From Diplosphaera chodatii (taxonomy: Eukaryota; Chlorophyta; Trebouxiophyceae; Prasiolales; Stichococcaceae): 64,000 nt of DNA. Below the pieces are notes generated by a model. The model saw only the letters and a list, made by a program, of their open reading frames with translations, was not told the DNA's origin and made no database searches. The translations under genes were made by a program, and so were the position numbers. How positions within the stretch are numbered: the first letter of the stretch is position 1; each line of letters starts with the position of its first letter. This document shows positions 24,445 to 40,648 of this stretch, piece after piece. Location: contig JAALGY010000015.1 of NCBI GenBank assembly GCA_032358165.1, forward strand, positions 1,984,001 to 2,048,000. Reading direction: 5' to 3'.

Positions 24445-26464
24445 ATGCAGCCATTGTGGTTACGGAGAACGCGCACTTCATGCGGCCCGACAGCTGTCAG
24501 ACACACCCGACACCCCCGTGGCGGCCAAGGCCGGGCTCGGTGCAGTGTCGTCACTGTGCATGCAGACACAGACCTTGCACAGACAGACGCAGATGCAGCG
24601 CCTCCCCAGACAGGTGGGTTGTGGGCTGCCGGTTGCTTGCCTGCCTTCCTGCACCCTGCATCAAGCGCATGCGTGCTGCCTTCAGTTTTGCAGATGCACG
24701 AGCTTGATTGGGACAGGGCGCTGAGCTCCTGCCCAATCGTGGCCTGCAGAGGCAGGCTCAGCTTCACCAGCCAGCAGCGTGCCTCGGGCTAGGGTGTGGC
24801 AGCTAGACTTTTCCTCGCGGCCAGTGTTGGACGAACGCGGCAAAAAGAAGTGGGAGCTGCTGATATGCGATGAGGACCGGCAGTTTGAGTTCTCCCGCTT
24901 CTTCTCCAACAATCAGATCAACAGCACGCAGGTCCGACTGATCTTCCTCTCACCACAATATGCCCGATGCAGTGCCAAAAGCCGTGATCCAAACTCAGCA
25001 GACACCTTCAAGCGAGGGTGGCGGTGTGACAGTTGGCAGACACCTTTCCTGTGCATGCTGCAGCTCAAGAATGCCATCAGCGAGCTCATAGGGCAGTCGG
25101 GCGCACAGAAGCCAGAGCGCATCAAGTTCTTCCGCGGCCAGATGCAGACCATCATTTCTCGGGCGGTCACTGATTTGCAAATTAAACCCATCCCCAGCCG
25201 CCGCTGCTTCACACTTCTGAGTGAGATCTGCCAACCCCAACATTGTGCCACCGTAGCTTCTTACCATTATATGCATCATCCGTATACCTCAAGTTGTCGC
25301 TGTTGCAACACCACTTTCACCAACCCCATAAAGCATAGCCAAGTTCATGCACACACACCTGATTGCACAGTGTGTTCGGTGCATGAACCTGCTGCTCAGC
25401 TATGTTATGATTTGGCCTGTCCCTCGTCACACACACTTTACCATGATGTAGGCTGGCTGCGGGAGCGGACAGAAATGGTGTATCAGCAGATGGAGGGGTT
25501 CAGCGCGGGCGTGCGGAGCCCCGCAGCCGCAGAACCGGGGCCGCCAAAGGAGCTGCCGGACACACTGCGCGGAGAGGCCTGGCAGTTCGTGCAGCTGCCG
25601 CTTGCTGACCTGCAGTCGGAGCTGCAGCAAGCCATGCAGGTGATATCTTTTGGCCGGCAGTCGTTTAGTGCTGCATTCTCACGATGCAAGCAGGGCTGGG
25701 CTGGGGAAATCGATCGACTGCCAGCTCGTGGCCTCGTCAGGAATGTGGCCTGCATCAGACAGCAGGAACAACATAGCTTCATGCTGTGCGACCTGAGCTC
25801 AGAAGATGGTTGATGTCTCAGTCCCCTTGCTGCAGGGGAGGATATTTGGCGACACATTTCCATTGGCAGCTGCGGGGGCGGGGGGTCTCCAACCCGATGC
25901 ATTGGTGCCAGGCATCGCAGTTTTCAGCCGCCGTGCAGAGGCGCTTGCAGCATGGACTTCTGGTGTCGAGCTGGCATCCGTGTCTGCAGATACAGATCGT
26001 GCATGCCTCATCTTGGAAACCGGCGTCAACGACCGTTTCAGGTGCGGCTTCAGTGCCACTCGCATTTGTGTGGGTGCCTTATCAGCCGTTATTCAAGTAT
26101 GACACCAGTGGCTGCAGCGTCTGAGGTTCAGCACTGCTACAGCCAAGGCCAGGTGATGCATGCCAAGTAATGTCAACTGCAGGTATGGAAGGTATCGGCG
26201 AACTCCTGAGAGTACAGCAGAGGCCAGGGCTTGGGAGGAGGCCAAGACAGATGTCAGGTGAGGGATTCGTTGCATTTGTCCAAGCGTCGCAAGTGAGCAC
26301 TCAGGCGCTTGTCACCTGTGCATCGCTGTCTCAGATGACATCATCTGAGGTCACTTCCAACCGGCTGCAGTGGCCTGCACTTCCTCGCCATTCAATCAGA
26401 CGAGGAGGCAGAGGAAAGCTCGGGCCTCTGGCTTCTACAGGAGTACACGGGGCCGCCGGCTTGA
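24445..26464 (+). CDS. TAB2: TAB2/ATAB2 plastid RNA-binding translation factor
   Basis: Tab2 family protein (DUF1092), needed for translation of the photosystem I psaB mRNA in Chlamydomonas and for photosystem biogenesis in Arabidopsis. Diagnostic motifs: VWQLDFSSRPVLDERGKKKW, ELLICD, FFSNNQINST, RIKFFRGQMQTIISRA, PSRRCFTLL, WQFVQLPLADLQ, ALVPGIAVFSRRAEALAAW, ACLILETGVNDRF, and the C-terminal GLHFLAIQSDEE and GLWLLQEYTGPPA, stop at 26462-26464. First exon 24445-24613 begins MQPLWLRRTRTSCGPTAVRH, an Arg-rich transit peptide; it joins by a phase-1 intron to an acceptor near 24763. Alternative in-frame ATGs exist at about 24382 and 24415. Convergent with the 5'-nucleotidase gene, whose poly(A) motif starts 18 nt past this stop. 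Confidence 0.92.
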
Positions 26465-26481
26465 TGACACTGTGTTGCATG

Positions 26482-26486
26482 TTACA
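26482..26486 (-). terminator. TGTAA polyadenylation signal, 5'-nucleotidase gene
   Basis: TTACA on the plus strand is TGTAA on the minus strand, about 120 nt past the nucleotidase stop and only 18 nt from the TAB2 stop, so the two 3' UTRs should overlap. Confidence 0.5.
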
Positions 26487-26602
26487 TGGCACCTTGTAGG
26501 ACTGTTTGGGATCAGCTGAAAACACACAAAGAGACATACTTGAAAACATACTCAATTGCAGCGAACGACGGTCCAGATTTGTGCCAAGCCTTGCACCAGA
26601 CG

Positions 26603-30574
<3,972 letters not shown>

Positions 30575-31136
30575 GCTAAGCCGCACAGGTTCACATGATC
30601 ACAAACTAGCACAATACTGTCTGGACGGTAACATTCAGCTGCCTATACTGAACGAGCATGTCGCTGCCAGATGTGCACACGCAAAGGTAGCTTGCTGCGA
30701 TTGGCAGGATGCTGGGATGTCTCAATGATCTGTGTGGTGCTGAATTGGCAAGGCTCCACCTCAGCGCTCTGCACGTTTGCGAAGCCAAATACAGAGTGCG
30801 AGCAAGCATGCGCGGTGCTGTAAATGCAGTGATGCCTCCGGGATCACCTCAGAACCATTGCATGAGATCTCTGTTCATCACCAACACCTTGCTTGAATTC
30901 CTTCCGCCGTTCACGTCGCCTATATTGGCATAATCAGATAAGCCTGCGTGACCTTGCCAACCTCTTCTTGCGCGCTGCACATGAAAGCCTTGCGCCATCG
31001 CGCTTTCACTAATATTGGCCGCCAGTGATCCGGTCAGACAACCAACGTCGATCTCTTGACAGGCGCTGTTGGCTCTCAATGTTGGTTCACATGCCACTCG
31101 TTTGACGTACCGCTTGCGACGGTGCTGAACGGCCAG
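30575..31136. promoter_or_regulatory. Divergent promoter region, 5'-nucleotidase / purA
   Basis: About 560 bp between two purine-metabolism genes transcribed away from each other. No specific element identified; co-regulation is inference. Confidence 0.4.
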
Positions 31137-33887
31137 ATGCAGCTCGGGATGCAGAGCCTGCAGCATGCGCCGGCATGCATGCACCGCAGCCGCCTGGGCG
31201 CCCCAGCACCATGCAGCAGGCGGACAGCCCTCCCGCGGGCGCACAGACCAGCAAAACTTCGGAGACATAACGTCCATCGGCTGTCCGTGCTGACCAGGGC
31301 ACAAGCAGGCCAGCTGCAATCGCAGGTGGCGGTTGTGCTTGGCTCGCAGTGGGGTGACGAGGGCAAGGGCAAGCTGGTCGACATCCTAGCGCAGCAGTAT
31401 GATCTGGTCGCAAGAGCGCAGGTGCGGGATGCTGCCTGACGCCTTGCGGTCCTTCGGCCGCAGAGGCTGCTCCGCCAAAAGGGGCCCAAGGGATGGCATG
31501 TGCTGCCGTCCATCATGAAGGCAGTGTTGTGCACTGCCACGGCAGGGTGGCGCCAATGCCGGTCACACGATCTACGATCCAGCTGGCCGCAAGTATGCGC
31601 TGCATCTTGTGCCATCTGGCATCCTGAACCCCGAAGCGCAATGTATCATCGGCAATGGTGCGCTTCACGTGCCGCATGTTGCTTGGTTTCTTCTGGGCGC
31701 CCTAGAAGGGTTCTCTCACGACCAAAACTTGTGCTATTAGTTGACATTGTCAAATGTTTGTTTGCAGAAGATTAGATTGTGACTGCTCATTGGCTCGCAG
31801 GCGTGGTGGTGCACCTGCCGGGCCTGTTCGAGGAGATCGAGACACTCAGCGGGCAGGGCGTCAACGTGGACGGCCGGCTCAAGATCAGCGATCGTGCGCA
31901 CCTGCTGTTCGACCTGCACAAGGAGATCGATGGGCTGAGGGAAGCGGAGCTGGCCGGCAAGATGATCGGCACCACGAAGCGGGGCATTGGGCCAGCGTAC
32001 GCCTCCAAGGTGCAGCCGCTGACATCCGGCACCTCCATGCAGCTTTCACGACATGCATTTACGACATGCACTTAGGACCATGCACATGCCAGATGATTGT
32101 CCCATTGCTGAGAGTGCACTGATGCACAAATAGGCAACACGCAATGGCATCCGCGCGGGCGACCTGCGGGATCCGGACACCTTCGCATCCAAGCTGCGGG
32201 TGCTGGCGCTGGACGGCTCCAAGCGCTTTGACGGCTTTGAATACGATGTGGAGGCCGACATTGAGACGTACAAGTCAATCGCCGAGCGCGTGCTGCCCAT
32301 GTGAGTTTACTGGTCTGGCTGATGGAGATTACATCGATTGACAGCAACTCGTGCGTCACGAATGCATGTGCTGGCACGCAATGCACCGTCCGCCATGTCG
32401 CTTTGTGTGCTAAAGCCTGGCACACAGCCTGGGCACCAGTCAGTCAAGATAGTGTGCTGGACAGGGTAAGGCACCACAGCCTACGACAGGCTTCTGACGT
32501 TGCTGTGTTGCCTGCACAGGATCACTGACACAGTGCATGTGGTCAATGAGGCGCACGACGAAGGCAAGCGTATACTGATCGAGGGTGCCAATGCAACCAT
32601 GCTGGACCTGGATTTCGGCACATACCCATATGTGACGTCGTCCAACCCGTCCATCGGCGGCGTCATCAGCGGCCTGGGCCTGGCGCCGCAGAAGCTGCAG
32701 ACCGTCATCGGGGTGGTGCGTCACCCAACATCCGAACAATGCTGCTCAGCTGGCCAAGCTGGCAGGTAGCAAGGCACACCATCATCGATTGAGGAGTTCG
32801 GTGTTTAACGTTGATGACTACTGAGGGTCGGGTGAACCCACAGCTTCGAAAAAGGTGGTAACATCTATGTAGTGCTTGTGCACACTCTTCTGACAGGTGA
32901 AGGCGTACACGACGCGGGTGGGCGAGGGGCCGTACCCGACAGAGATCCACGGCGGGTTGGCGGAGGAGCTGCGGGAGGAGGGCGGCGAGTACGGCACCAC
33001 CACCGGCCGGCCCCGCCGCGTCGGCTGGCTGGACATCCCCGCCCTGCAGTACGTCACCAGGTGAGGCGCCCCACCCGCCCCGCCGGCAGCCTGTGCTTGA
33101 TCATCTGGCCCCCTGCATACACATCTATCGTGACATGATATCATCTCCCATGCCTGCGCATTCACAGCAGAATGTCACCTGCTGCCTTCTTCTTGTTCAA
33201 GCCACCCTGCTTGACAGCACCATTCAATGGCGCAGGATCAATGGCTTCACGCACCTAAACCTGACGAAGCTGGATGTGCTGTCCAAGCTCGAGACCATCA
33301 GGCTAGGCACCGGCTACACTCACAACGGCCAGGTGAGTCCAGTCATTGCCACGCAGCGCTCAGCAGCACTGCAGAGGCAGGCCAACTTCAGCGCTCACTC
33401 TCAAGCAAAAGGGAGTAAGCCCCACCACTGCTATGCACGAAGCACGCTGCAACATCACTGACAGAACCTGCACGTCCTTGCAGGCGCTGCCATCGGTGCC
33501 CGCAGACCTGAAGACTCTGCAGGAGGTGGAGGTGGTGTATGAGGAGATGCCCGGCTGGCAGCAGGACATCTCAGGCGCCCGCAGCTGGGGCGACCTGCCC
33601 GACAATGCGCAGAAGTATGTCAGGTGCGACCACAGGGGCAACTGATCGCAACCTCTCTTAGAGCTTGCCATCCTTTCCCACGACAGTGTGTGGATTTCCT
33701 GCAGACTAGCGATCCAGTCGGAGATGTTGCGTGCCACATGCACTTGCCTTGCTGTCTATGACCCCTGCCAGCTCCCCACCGGTGCAGGCGTATAGAGGAG
33801 CTGGTGGGTGCACAGTGCACATGGATCGGCGTCGGCCCCGGGCGGGAAGCGATGGTGGTCCAGGACTGCCCCGAGATCTCAAAGTAG
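31137..33887 (+). CDS. purA: Adenylosuccinate synthetase (plastid-targeted)
   Basis: Converts IMP, aspartate and GTP to adenylosuccinate, the first committed step to AMP. The GTP-binding loop [14 protein letters not shown] is in exon 1, then [102 protein letters not shown] and the C-terminal [12 protein letters not shown]. Exons: 31137-31421, 31546-31657, 31801-32009, 32134-32300, 32520-32715, 32897-33060, 33236-33332, 33484-33623 and 33788-33887; all phases match and give 489 aa. The ATG at 31137 opens a roughly 60-residue Arg/Ala/Ser-rich transit peptide, as in plant ADSS, which are plastidic. Convergent with the torsin-like gene. Confidence 0.97.
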
Positions 33888-34086
33888 GCAGGTGCATCGT
33901 GATGCCCCGCGAGGTGGTGCTGCCTGTCAGATTGTCAGGTGACACAGTGCTGGCAGCGCATGCTGTGCATTGGCCTTGTGACATCATTGTTTTGTTCCCC
34001 AAGTAGCCAACGACAAGGCACTTATGAATCGACATAGTTACTGTACAACGAGGCTCGAACCCTCGACCCAACACTGAGAGCGAACC

Positions 34087-36513
34087 TCACGTTTGTTGCA
34101 ATGCCAGCGCACTGCCACTTGTTGTCACCAACAGCCGCAGTGTCACATCATGGTCGGGCGCTTCCTGCTCTGACTGCCGCTTGTCGGCGGTGCGCTGCTC
34201 TGCACTGCCCTTCAGCATACTGCTGACTGCCCTACTGCTGCTGATTACTGCACTCTCGAGGTACTGCTTGAAGCGGACTGTGGCCTGCCTTCGCCGCTCC
34301 TGCACACGAGGTAAGATTCAGGGGTTAGACAGTCCAGTGGTTCAATGACCTTCGTTTGAGCGACCATCGTTGAGCTACAATCCGATGCATGTCTCACACT
34401 TGGCGTCGGTTTGCAGCGCACCTGCAAGCTCTCATCTTGCGTTCGCGCCACAAGCCAGGGCCGCAACAGGCGGCTGACATGCCGCGTCATAACTGTGGAC
34501 ACCTCCTTGGCGCCCTCTATTGCATATGCGCCCTCAAAATCCACCTGCACAGCAAGCACTTGCAATCGCAAGGACTGGACAGAGGCGCGAGGTAAAGTTC
34601 GCAGCGTTCGACCGTCTGACGGTCCTGGGTGCGCAGCAAGTGTGCGGTTCGCTGCCAGGGAGAGGAGAGGCGATGACAGCTGTCGGATGTTTTGGCTGCC
34701 GTCAAAACAGAAGTCAGTTGGCATCTCGTACAGCGAAGCTCCTGCCAAGGTGACCTTGCAAGACATGCCACGAGCGGCTGACGAGCAGCTGACGGACCCT
34801 GCTGACGAGGAAGTCGAGCTCGGGGGCGCCCCACTGCAGGCGGCAGCGGTGGCGGCGGCGTAGCGCCCCCGCCTCCCCCCGCAGCCGCATGTCGAACAGG
34901 CGCCGTATGTGCGGCCGCTCCAGCGGCAGGTACGGCAGGAAGAAGTCGATCATGCCCACCTGCAGGTGGGACAGCCGGAGCTGGATGGCTGCAGACTTGA
35001 AGCTCCATGCTGACCCGAAAGGACAGCAAACTTGAACTGGCATGCAGACAAACACCAACAGGCAGCAGCAACTGTGGCCAAGGGCAGCACCATCTTGAGG
35101 GTGTCTGCGTGCGACTCGCAGTCCGCTGCTGCCCAGGTCCGGAATATCAGGTCCTTGAGGCCCCGCTGAGCCTCCTCTGCATTAATCTGCATGGCACGCA
35201 GCATCCTCGTACTCCTTAGAGGGTGCTGTACGGCAGACAACCAATCATGCTACATCCTAGATGTACTATGTGTTGCAGTCCCCCTGACACATGAAGGTGT
35301 CACCTTTGAACGATCACCCCCCACGTCCTCCAGCATCTGGTGCAGCTGCGTGTACCCTGTGTTGGACTCCAGGAGTATGATGGGCCTGCAGCCAGATTGG
35401 CCATGCTACATGGAACATTTACATGGGCTACCGCAGGAGAAAGGCCTGCAGACCATGTGGCAGCCGGCAGCTCGTGTGCAAGGACTGGCGGCAGACCTGC
35501 CGCTGGTGATGTTAGCGGTGTGCAGGTTCTCGAACAGCTGCCGGAACATGGCGCGTGTCGGGCAGTCCAGCTTATCGTACTCCTCGATCACAATCAGAGC
35601 ATTGCCCACCTGTGCAGTGCAATGGCCCCGTACAGTCAGCGCAGCTCAGGCATTGCACGTGAAACTGCAGCAGGAGCGCTGTAAGGCTGGAACGTCCCTG
35701 CTGCAATTTGTTTGCAGCGTGCTGCTGCCCAACTCCGCCCGTGCAACGAGCTGGCCCTACCAAAACCATCATGCCAGCATGGTCACCATGGCGACCGCGG
35801 GTATGATGCACTGCAGCACCTGCTTGAGATGGTCCAGCAGCGCCGCCCGGAGGTAGGCGTGCTGCTCTGCACGCTCGGCACTCACATAGTCCATGCCGTA
35901 CAGCACCTGCAGACGGCGCAGTCATGTAGACTGATGTAGTCCGGCCTGGTACACCGTCTGGCTGAGGTACCGAAAATGGGTGTGTTTGCCTGCGGCCTTG
36001 GCGAGCTGTGCGGACGTGGCACCAACGCAGGCTCGGCTGCTCAGCAGATTGCTCGCCTTGTAGCCGACGCATGCGTGACCGGGGCAGCGGCTGTCAGCGA
36101 GCGGGTCAGCATTGTACAGCGCTCGTGCAGCCAGCCAGTGCGTCAGGGACTTGCCCACGCCCGGCGGTCCATGCGCTGCACACCAGGGAAGATAACTCCT
36201 GCGCAATCAGCTTGCTGCCGCCAATGTGCAGAGGCATTCATACGCAAAGCGCAACACTCTGATATGGTGTGCCCCTGCACAGACCTGACATGATGAGGGG
36301 CTTGCCCGGGCCGGCATCCTGCCTCCGCATGAGGTCACATGTGGCGTCGCAGAACTGGCGTAGCGCCAGCTCCTGACCCACGATACGCTCTGTCAGGAAC
36401 GGCTCCAGCCGCTCACACAAGCCTGGCGCAAAGCGATGGTGGCCTGCCAACATGCAAAGCAGTCTAACGTAGCGTTGCTGCTTGACACAAGATAGGTCAG
36501 AGTACCGAAACAT
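34087..36513 (-). CDS. Torsin-like AAA+ ATPase
   Basis: AAA+ protein most like animal torsins (ER/nuclear-envelope ATPases) within the Clp-related clade. Order: LEPFLTERIVGQELALRQFC helix near 36340-36400; Walker A GPPGVGKS near 36160; LIVIEEYDKLD Walker B near 35580; a sensor-type segment; then the torsin hallmark MIDFFLPYLPLERPHIRRLF near 34910-34960, matching the IDYFIPFLPLEYRHV segment of torsinA; then a C-terminal helical part and a basic tail, stop at 34087. Walker A is canonical GxxGxGKS rather than the GTGKN of torsins. No signal peptide or membrane segment was seen at the tentative ATG 36513, so an upstream exon may be missing. Alternative: a degenerate ClpB-like ATPase. Confidence 0.7.
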
Positions 36514-37175
36514 GCATCGTATATCGCCGTGAGGATGTCATATCATATGTAACAAACCTTGCATTGCTGACGCCATGATGCCCAGAACAGCAGTCGCGGC
36601 CGCTGCGGCGACAGTCAAGGCCATTTTGCTGTGCAGTCCTTACTTTGGGCCTCTTGAAGACTTACACGTTATGCCCACAGCGGATTACATACTTGTATTA
36701 CGCCGCAGGTTGACCATCAAGCTAGAGCCAATCATACAGCAGCAAGGGCGCCTACAGCAGCGTTTGAAAACTGACCATGTTCAATGCTGGTGCGTGGTCT
36801 CACGCGTGAGCTGAGGCTTCCGTGGCATCACTACACCCCGTTCCTTTCGAGAATGCGACCACTGAGCTGCTGCACCTGCTCATCCGTGTGAGCTCCAGAT
36901 CACGTGGGCACAGCTTCGCAACATGTCGCCATCGAATGCACTTCTGGCAAACAGCTATACTTGCAAGTATTTATGGGTGATGATGCAGTGACTGGCGTTC
37001 AGTTCGAAAGCTGACCGCTGATAAAGGCTATACCCACTGTTGTTGGCACAATTTGACCAGCAGCAACAATACCATCACTTCGCCGCTGAACAGGACGCTG
37101 CGGCAAACGGTTGACATCCTTCAACTCCACCCAGGCGCTAGTTTGGTGGGTGTGCTTGCACATGCGGCCAGACCT
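36514..37175. promoter_or_regulatory. Divergent promoter region, torsin-like / CPR5-like
   Basis: About 660 bp between tentative starts of two divergent genes. Additional 5' exons for either gene may lie here; none could be supported. Confidence 0.35.
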
Positions 37176-40100
37176 ATGCAGGAGGTCGCCCCGCGCGGCT
37201 GGCGCGCCGCCCTGGCCGCAGAGCGCCAGGGTGTAGCACGCCTCCAGGCCACCGCGCGCCAGTCCGCAGAGACTGTGAGCCATCACGCAGCGCGAGTCAC
37301 CGCTCGGCTGCTGACGCCACTGGTGACATCTGCGGTTGACCTGCGTCTGTCAGAGCGGGAGCTGCCGTGGGGTGCACCCCGTGAGCCGCAGGCAGAGTGT
37401 CCGTCGCCCGCTGCTGCGGTGCCGGACAGCACAGCATGGCGGTTGACACAGCATCACTGGCTGATAGCGGTGGCTGTCGTCGCCGTCGTCGCCTTCGTCG
37501 CCGGCTGGCTGTCCGGGCGCTGGCACCTGCAGCGGCAGCGGGGCAGGCGGCTGGAGATCATGCAACAACTGCAGGTGCCAGCAACAGCAGCGGCAGCAGG
37601 GGGTGCAACAGCGGCGGCTGCAGCGGCTGCGACAGCGGCGGCGCAAGCAGCGCCGGACACAGCGTCCCTTGCTGCAGCTGCTGAGCATAGACAGCAGCGT
37701 GCAGCAGGCTTGCCAGCTGATGCAGCAGGGCCGGCTGGTGCCAGCCGCCTGTCAGGCGACAAGGCCAGCCCAGAGCAAGCTTCGCAGCTGCAGCCAGTCG
37801 CAGCGACCGCAGCACCTGCTGTTTCAGCAGCAGACGGCGCCACCGGCCATGCAGCTGAACCCTTGCAGGCAGCAGCGGTTGCTGCCACTGTGCAGCCGTG
37901 CGCAGAGGATGCCAGCCGCCGACCAGCCATGGCACAGGTGTGTGGCATCTGCACTGTCACTATGTCTGGTGCACACTCTCCGCTCAGGATGAGACCACGC
38001 TGCCAATTGATAGACCTTTGCCGCTGCACAGCAGGCGACCACCGGTCCTGCAAGTGCGCCAACCCAGCTGGCTGAGGACGAGGCAGCAGAAGGGGTGCCT
38101 GCACGGCAGCAACAGCAGCGCGCTCCAGCGCTTGCCTCTGCAAGCAACAGACAGCAGCAGCAGCCGCCGGATATGCAGGAGATGGCGGTGGCCAAAGCGG
38201 AGCCCACAGCAGCCGCTGGCACGACGGAGGCCTCGTCAGAGGTATCATCGGCCGCGGCTCAGCAACCACCACTGCAATCAGAGGCCAGCCACCCTGCTGA
38301 GGCTGAAGAGTCCTGGACCAACGCAGCGCAGGTACCGCGTATCAGCAGGCTGCTGACCCGCACCATCATATGCCTGCCTCGAACTGCTGGGCTAGACGGT
38401 GGTTGACAGCAGTGACGGTGCATGATCAGGACAATCTCGTGCTGGGGTGCACCTGCAGTTGGCATCTCGCTATCGACCTGAAGGATGTGCAGATGCACCT
38501 GATGAGCTCTGCCCCTGGTGCAGCTGGTGGCGGTGGTGGCGCAGCGACTGGGCATCCGCATTGACGACCTGTCGGCGGGCGAGAAAATACAGCTCATCAC
38601 CGCTGCCATAGGCGCATGGCAAACATTCCAGCAGCGCGACCACCACCGCGATGCCTTCGCGTGAGTGTGCTGGTCTATGCAGACTCAGGACCGGATGACA
38701 GCACTGTGGCCCTGTGCCGTGTGGAGCTGCACACCCTGCAGCGGCTGCGCTTCGCCAACAGCAGCAATCGCGCTGTCCGACCTGGTGCTTGGCCACCTGG
38801 TGCTAGACATGGAATGCGACAGTGCCAACGAACCGGCTTTCAGGGTGCCATGCCGTGTGCACAGGCAGGGCGACGCCGCCAATGCGATGCGGTCGCAGCA
38901 CAACCGGCTGGTGGCGGCGGGCATCACCGACAAGCGCGCCCGCCACCAGTCGCAGCAGGCGCTGCGGGGCGTCGCCCGCCTGCAGCAGGTGCTCTTACCC
39001 ACTGAAGTGCATATACAGTGCGAGCTCGACACTCCTGCAACATTGCATGGCGGCGTTGCAGCATTGCCATAGCGGCGGTATTCTCAGCGGTGAGCGTTGC
39101 AGGGTTGCACCGGTGGGGTCGGCAAGGCCGCCTGCCTCACAGGGCAAGGCAAACTGGAGTGGCTGTGCACTTTATGGGGAAGTGTCTCCAGCTGATCTCC
39201 CGGCAACTGTGCACGAAAAGTCGTGCACGACATTGCATGCAGTCCCTGGCGGACTGCACGGTGCTGGGGCTGGCGCTGCAGGCGCTGGCGGCGCTGTACT
39301 GCGGCGCGCGGTACGGCCTGCTGCACACGCGGCTCGCAGCCTGCCCAGCCGCCTCCCGCGGTGCGCAGGACCTCAACCCAAGGCCACAAAACCCAAGGCC
39401 ACAGGCCGGCTGCGCATCCCGGTGCACCTGAGCAAGCTACTGCAGTAGGGGTGTTCCGTCCGCACGGCCTCCAAGCACCCTTGATGATCACAGTGAAGTG
39501 CTTTTCCTGTGCAAAACCACTCTGCAGGCGGGGTGTCGCTGCTGCGGCCATGGGAGGTCTTGGCGCCGCTGCAGGCCGCTGCCTGCTGGGTGTTCACCAT
39601 CGGCGATGTGCTGCTGGGGGTGCGCCTGCTTCGTGACATTCCCAGCAGACCAGCAGCCATTGGTCGTCCCGTGTGTCAGGACAGTGTGCCCGTCGCCACC
39701 AAGGCCACTGTGGACAGCTGCATCCTGATCCGAGATCCAGCAGTCTTGTGACGCGGTATGTTTCTGACTGCAGGTGCTCATAGTGCTGGGCACCTGCTTT
39801 GTGGTGCTGCGCACGCGGCTGCTGGCCTCCTACCATGTGATGCCGCTCAACAAGCTGCTGCTGGTACACATGCAGCATTGAAGCTCGTCGGGAACGGCCA
39901 AAGTCCAGTCTGAAGCAGACCTGACAGCAGAGCATGACTGGGTCTTCACCGCTGCGCATTGCAAACACGGCTGAGTGGATGTGCAGGGACTGGGGTGTGC
40001 GTGCGGCTGCTTAGGCTACTTTGCGATCAGCAAGCTGGGCGGCAGCCCGCAGCTGTGGCTGGGCCTGTGGTGGACCTGGATCGGTGGCCAGTGTGCCCTT

Positions 40101-40502
40101 GTCATGAACCTGGACGCAGTCCACGCGCTGCTGCAGCCGCCGGCACAGGTAAGCGAGTGGCCCACCCGCTGTCACATGCATCGCAAGCAGCACTGGGATG
40201 CAGGGTCGCCTGATGAAACACCCATAGCTCTGATGTGCCTGCGACATGAGCATATGCTATGACTGCAGGCTTTGGGGGCCACAGCAGCAGCGCTCGAAGC
40301 CAAGCCCGGGCACACGCTTCACAGCTCGGAGGGCGTTCTGCTGCCAGGAGCTGAAGCGGAATCCGGTTGGCGGCGGGGTTTGCGCAGCGCAGCAAAGCCC
40401 GCTTTTGTCATTGGCGCAGCAATCTGGCTTCCTTTGACAATGGGCTGTGCGCCGTTCCAGCGATCAGCTGCCAGCGAGCTGCGCAAGTTGATATTTCGGT
40501 GA
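37176..40502 (+). CDS. CPR5-like membrane nucleoporin
   Basis: Multi-pass membrane protein resembling plant CPR5, a transmembrane nucleoporin linked to immunity and cell-cycle control. The conserved C-terminal part includes a helical stretch near 38770-38990 (LSDLVLGHLVLDMEC, RARHQSQQALRG) and membrane segments TVLGLALQALAALYCGARYG, LQAAACWVFTIGDVLLGV, LIVLGTCFVVL, MPLNKLLL, then GCACGCLGYFAISKLGGSPQ and LWLGLWWTWIGGQCAL, which align with the GVGCGVAGKFCIDTLGGS region of CPR5. Stop at 40500-40502. The N-terminal exon (37176-37940) encodes one strong membrane helix (HHWLIAVAVVAVVAFVAGWL) and a long Ala/Gln-rich linker; this is not typical of plant CPR5, so either an algal addition or a separate adjacent gene. 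Confidence 0.7.
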
Positions 40503-40648
40503 CACGTGCGTGAGGCTGTGGTTTAAGCGTGGGGTATCTGATTGCATGACGGGCCTGTTTTCTGCCAGCATCCAGTACGGTCAACACAGTGTTGCAACAT
40601 CTATACCGACCAAGTGCTGGCTGCACATGCATGCTCGAGCCAGCGGGG

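Noticed and set aside
34030..34090. Possible tRNA on the minus strand (GGTTCGAGCC with a CGAGG/CCTCG stem)
   Set aside because: The T-loop would be out of register and no acceptor, D or anticodon stems can be paired upstream.
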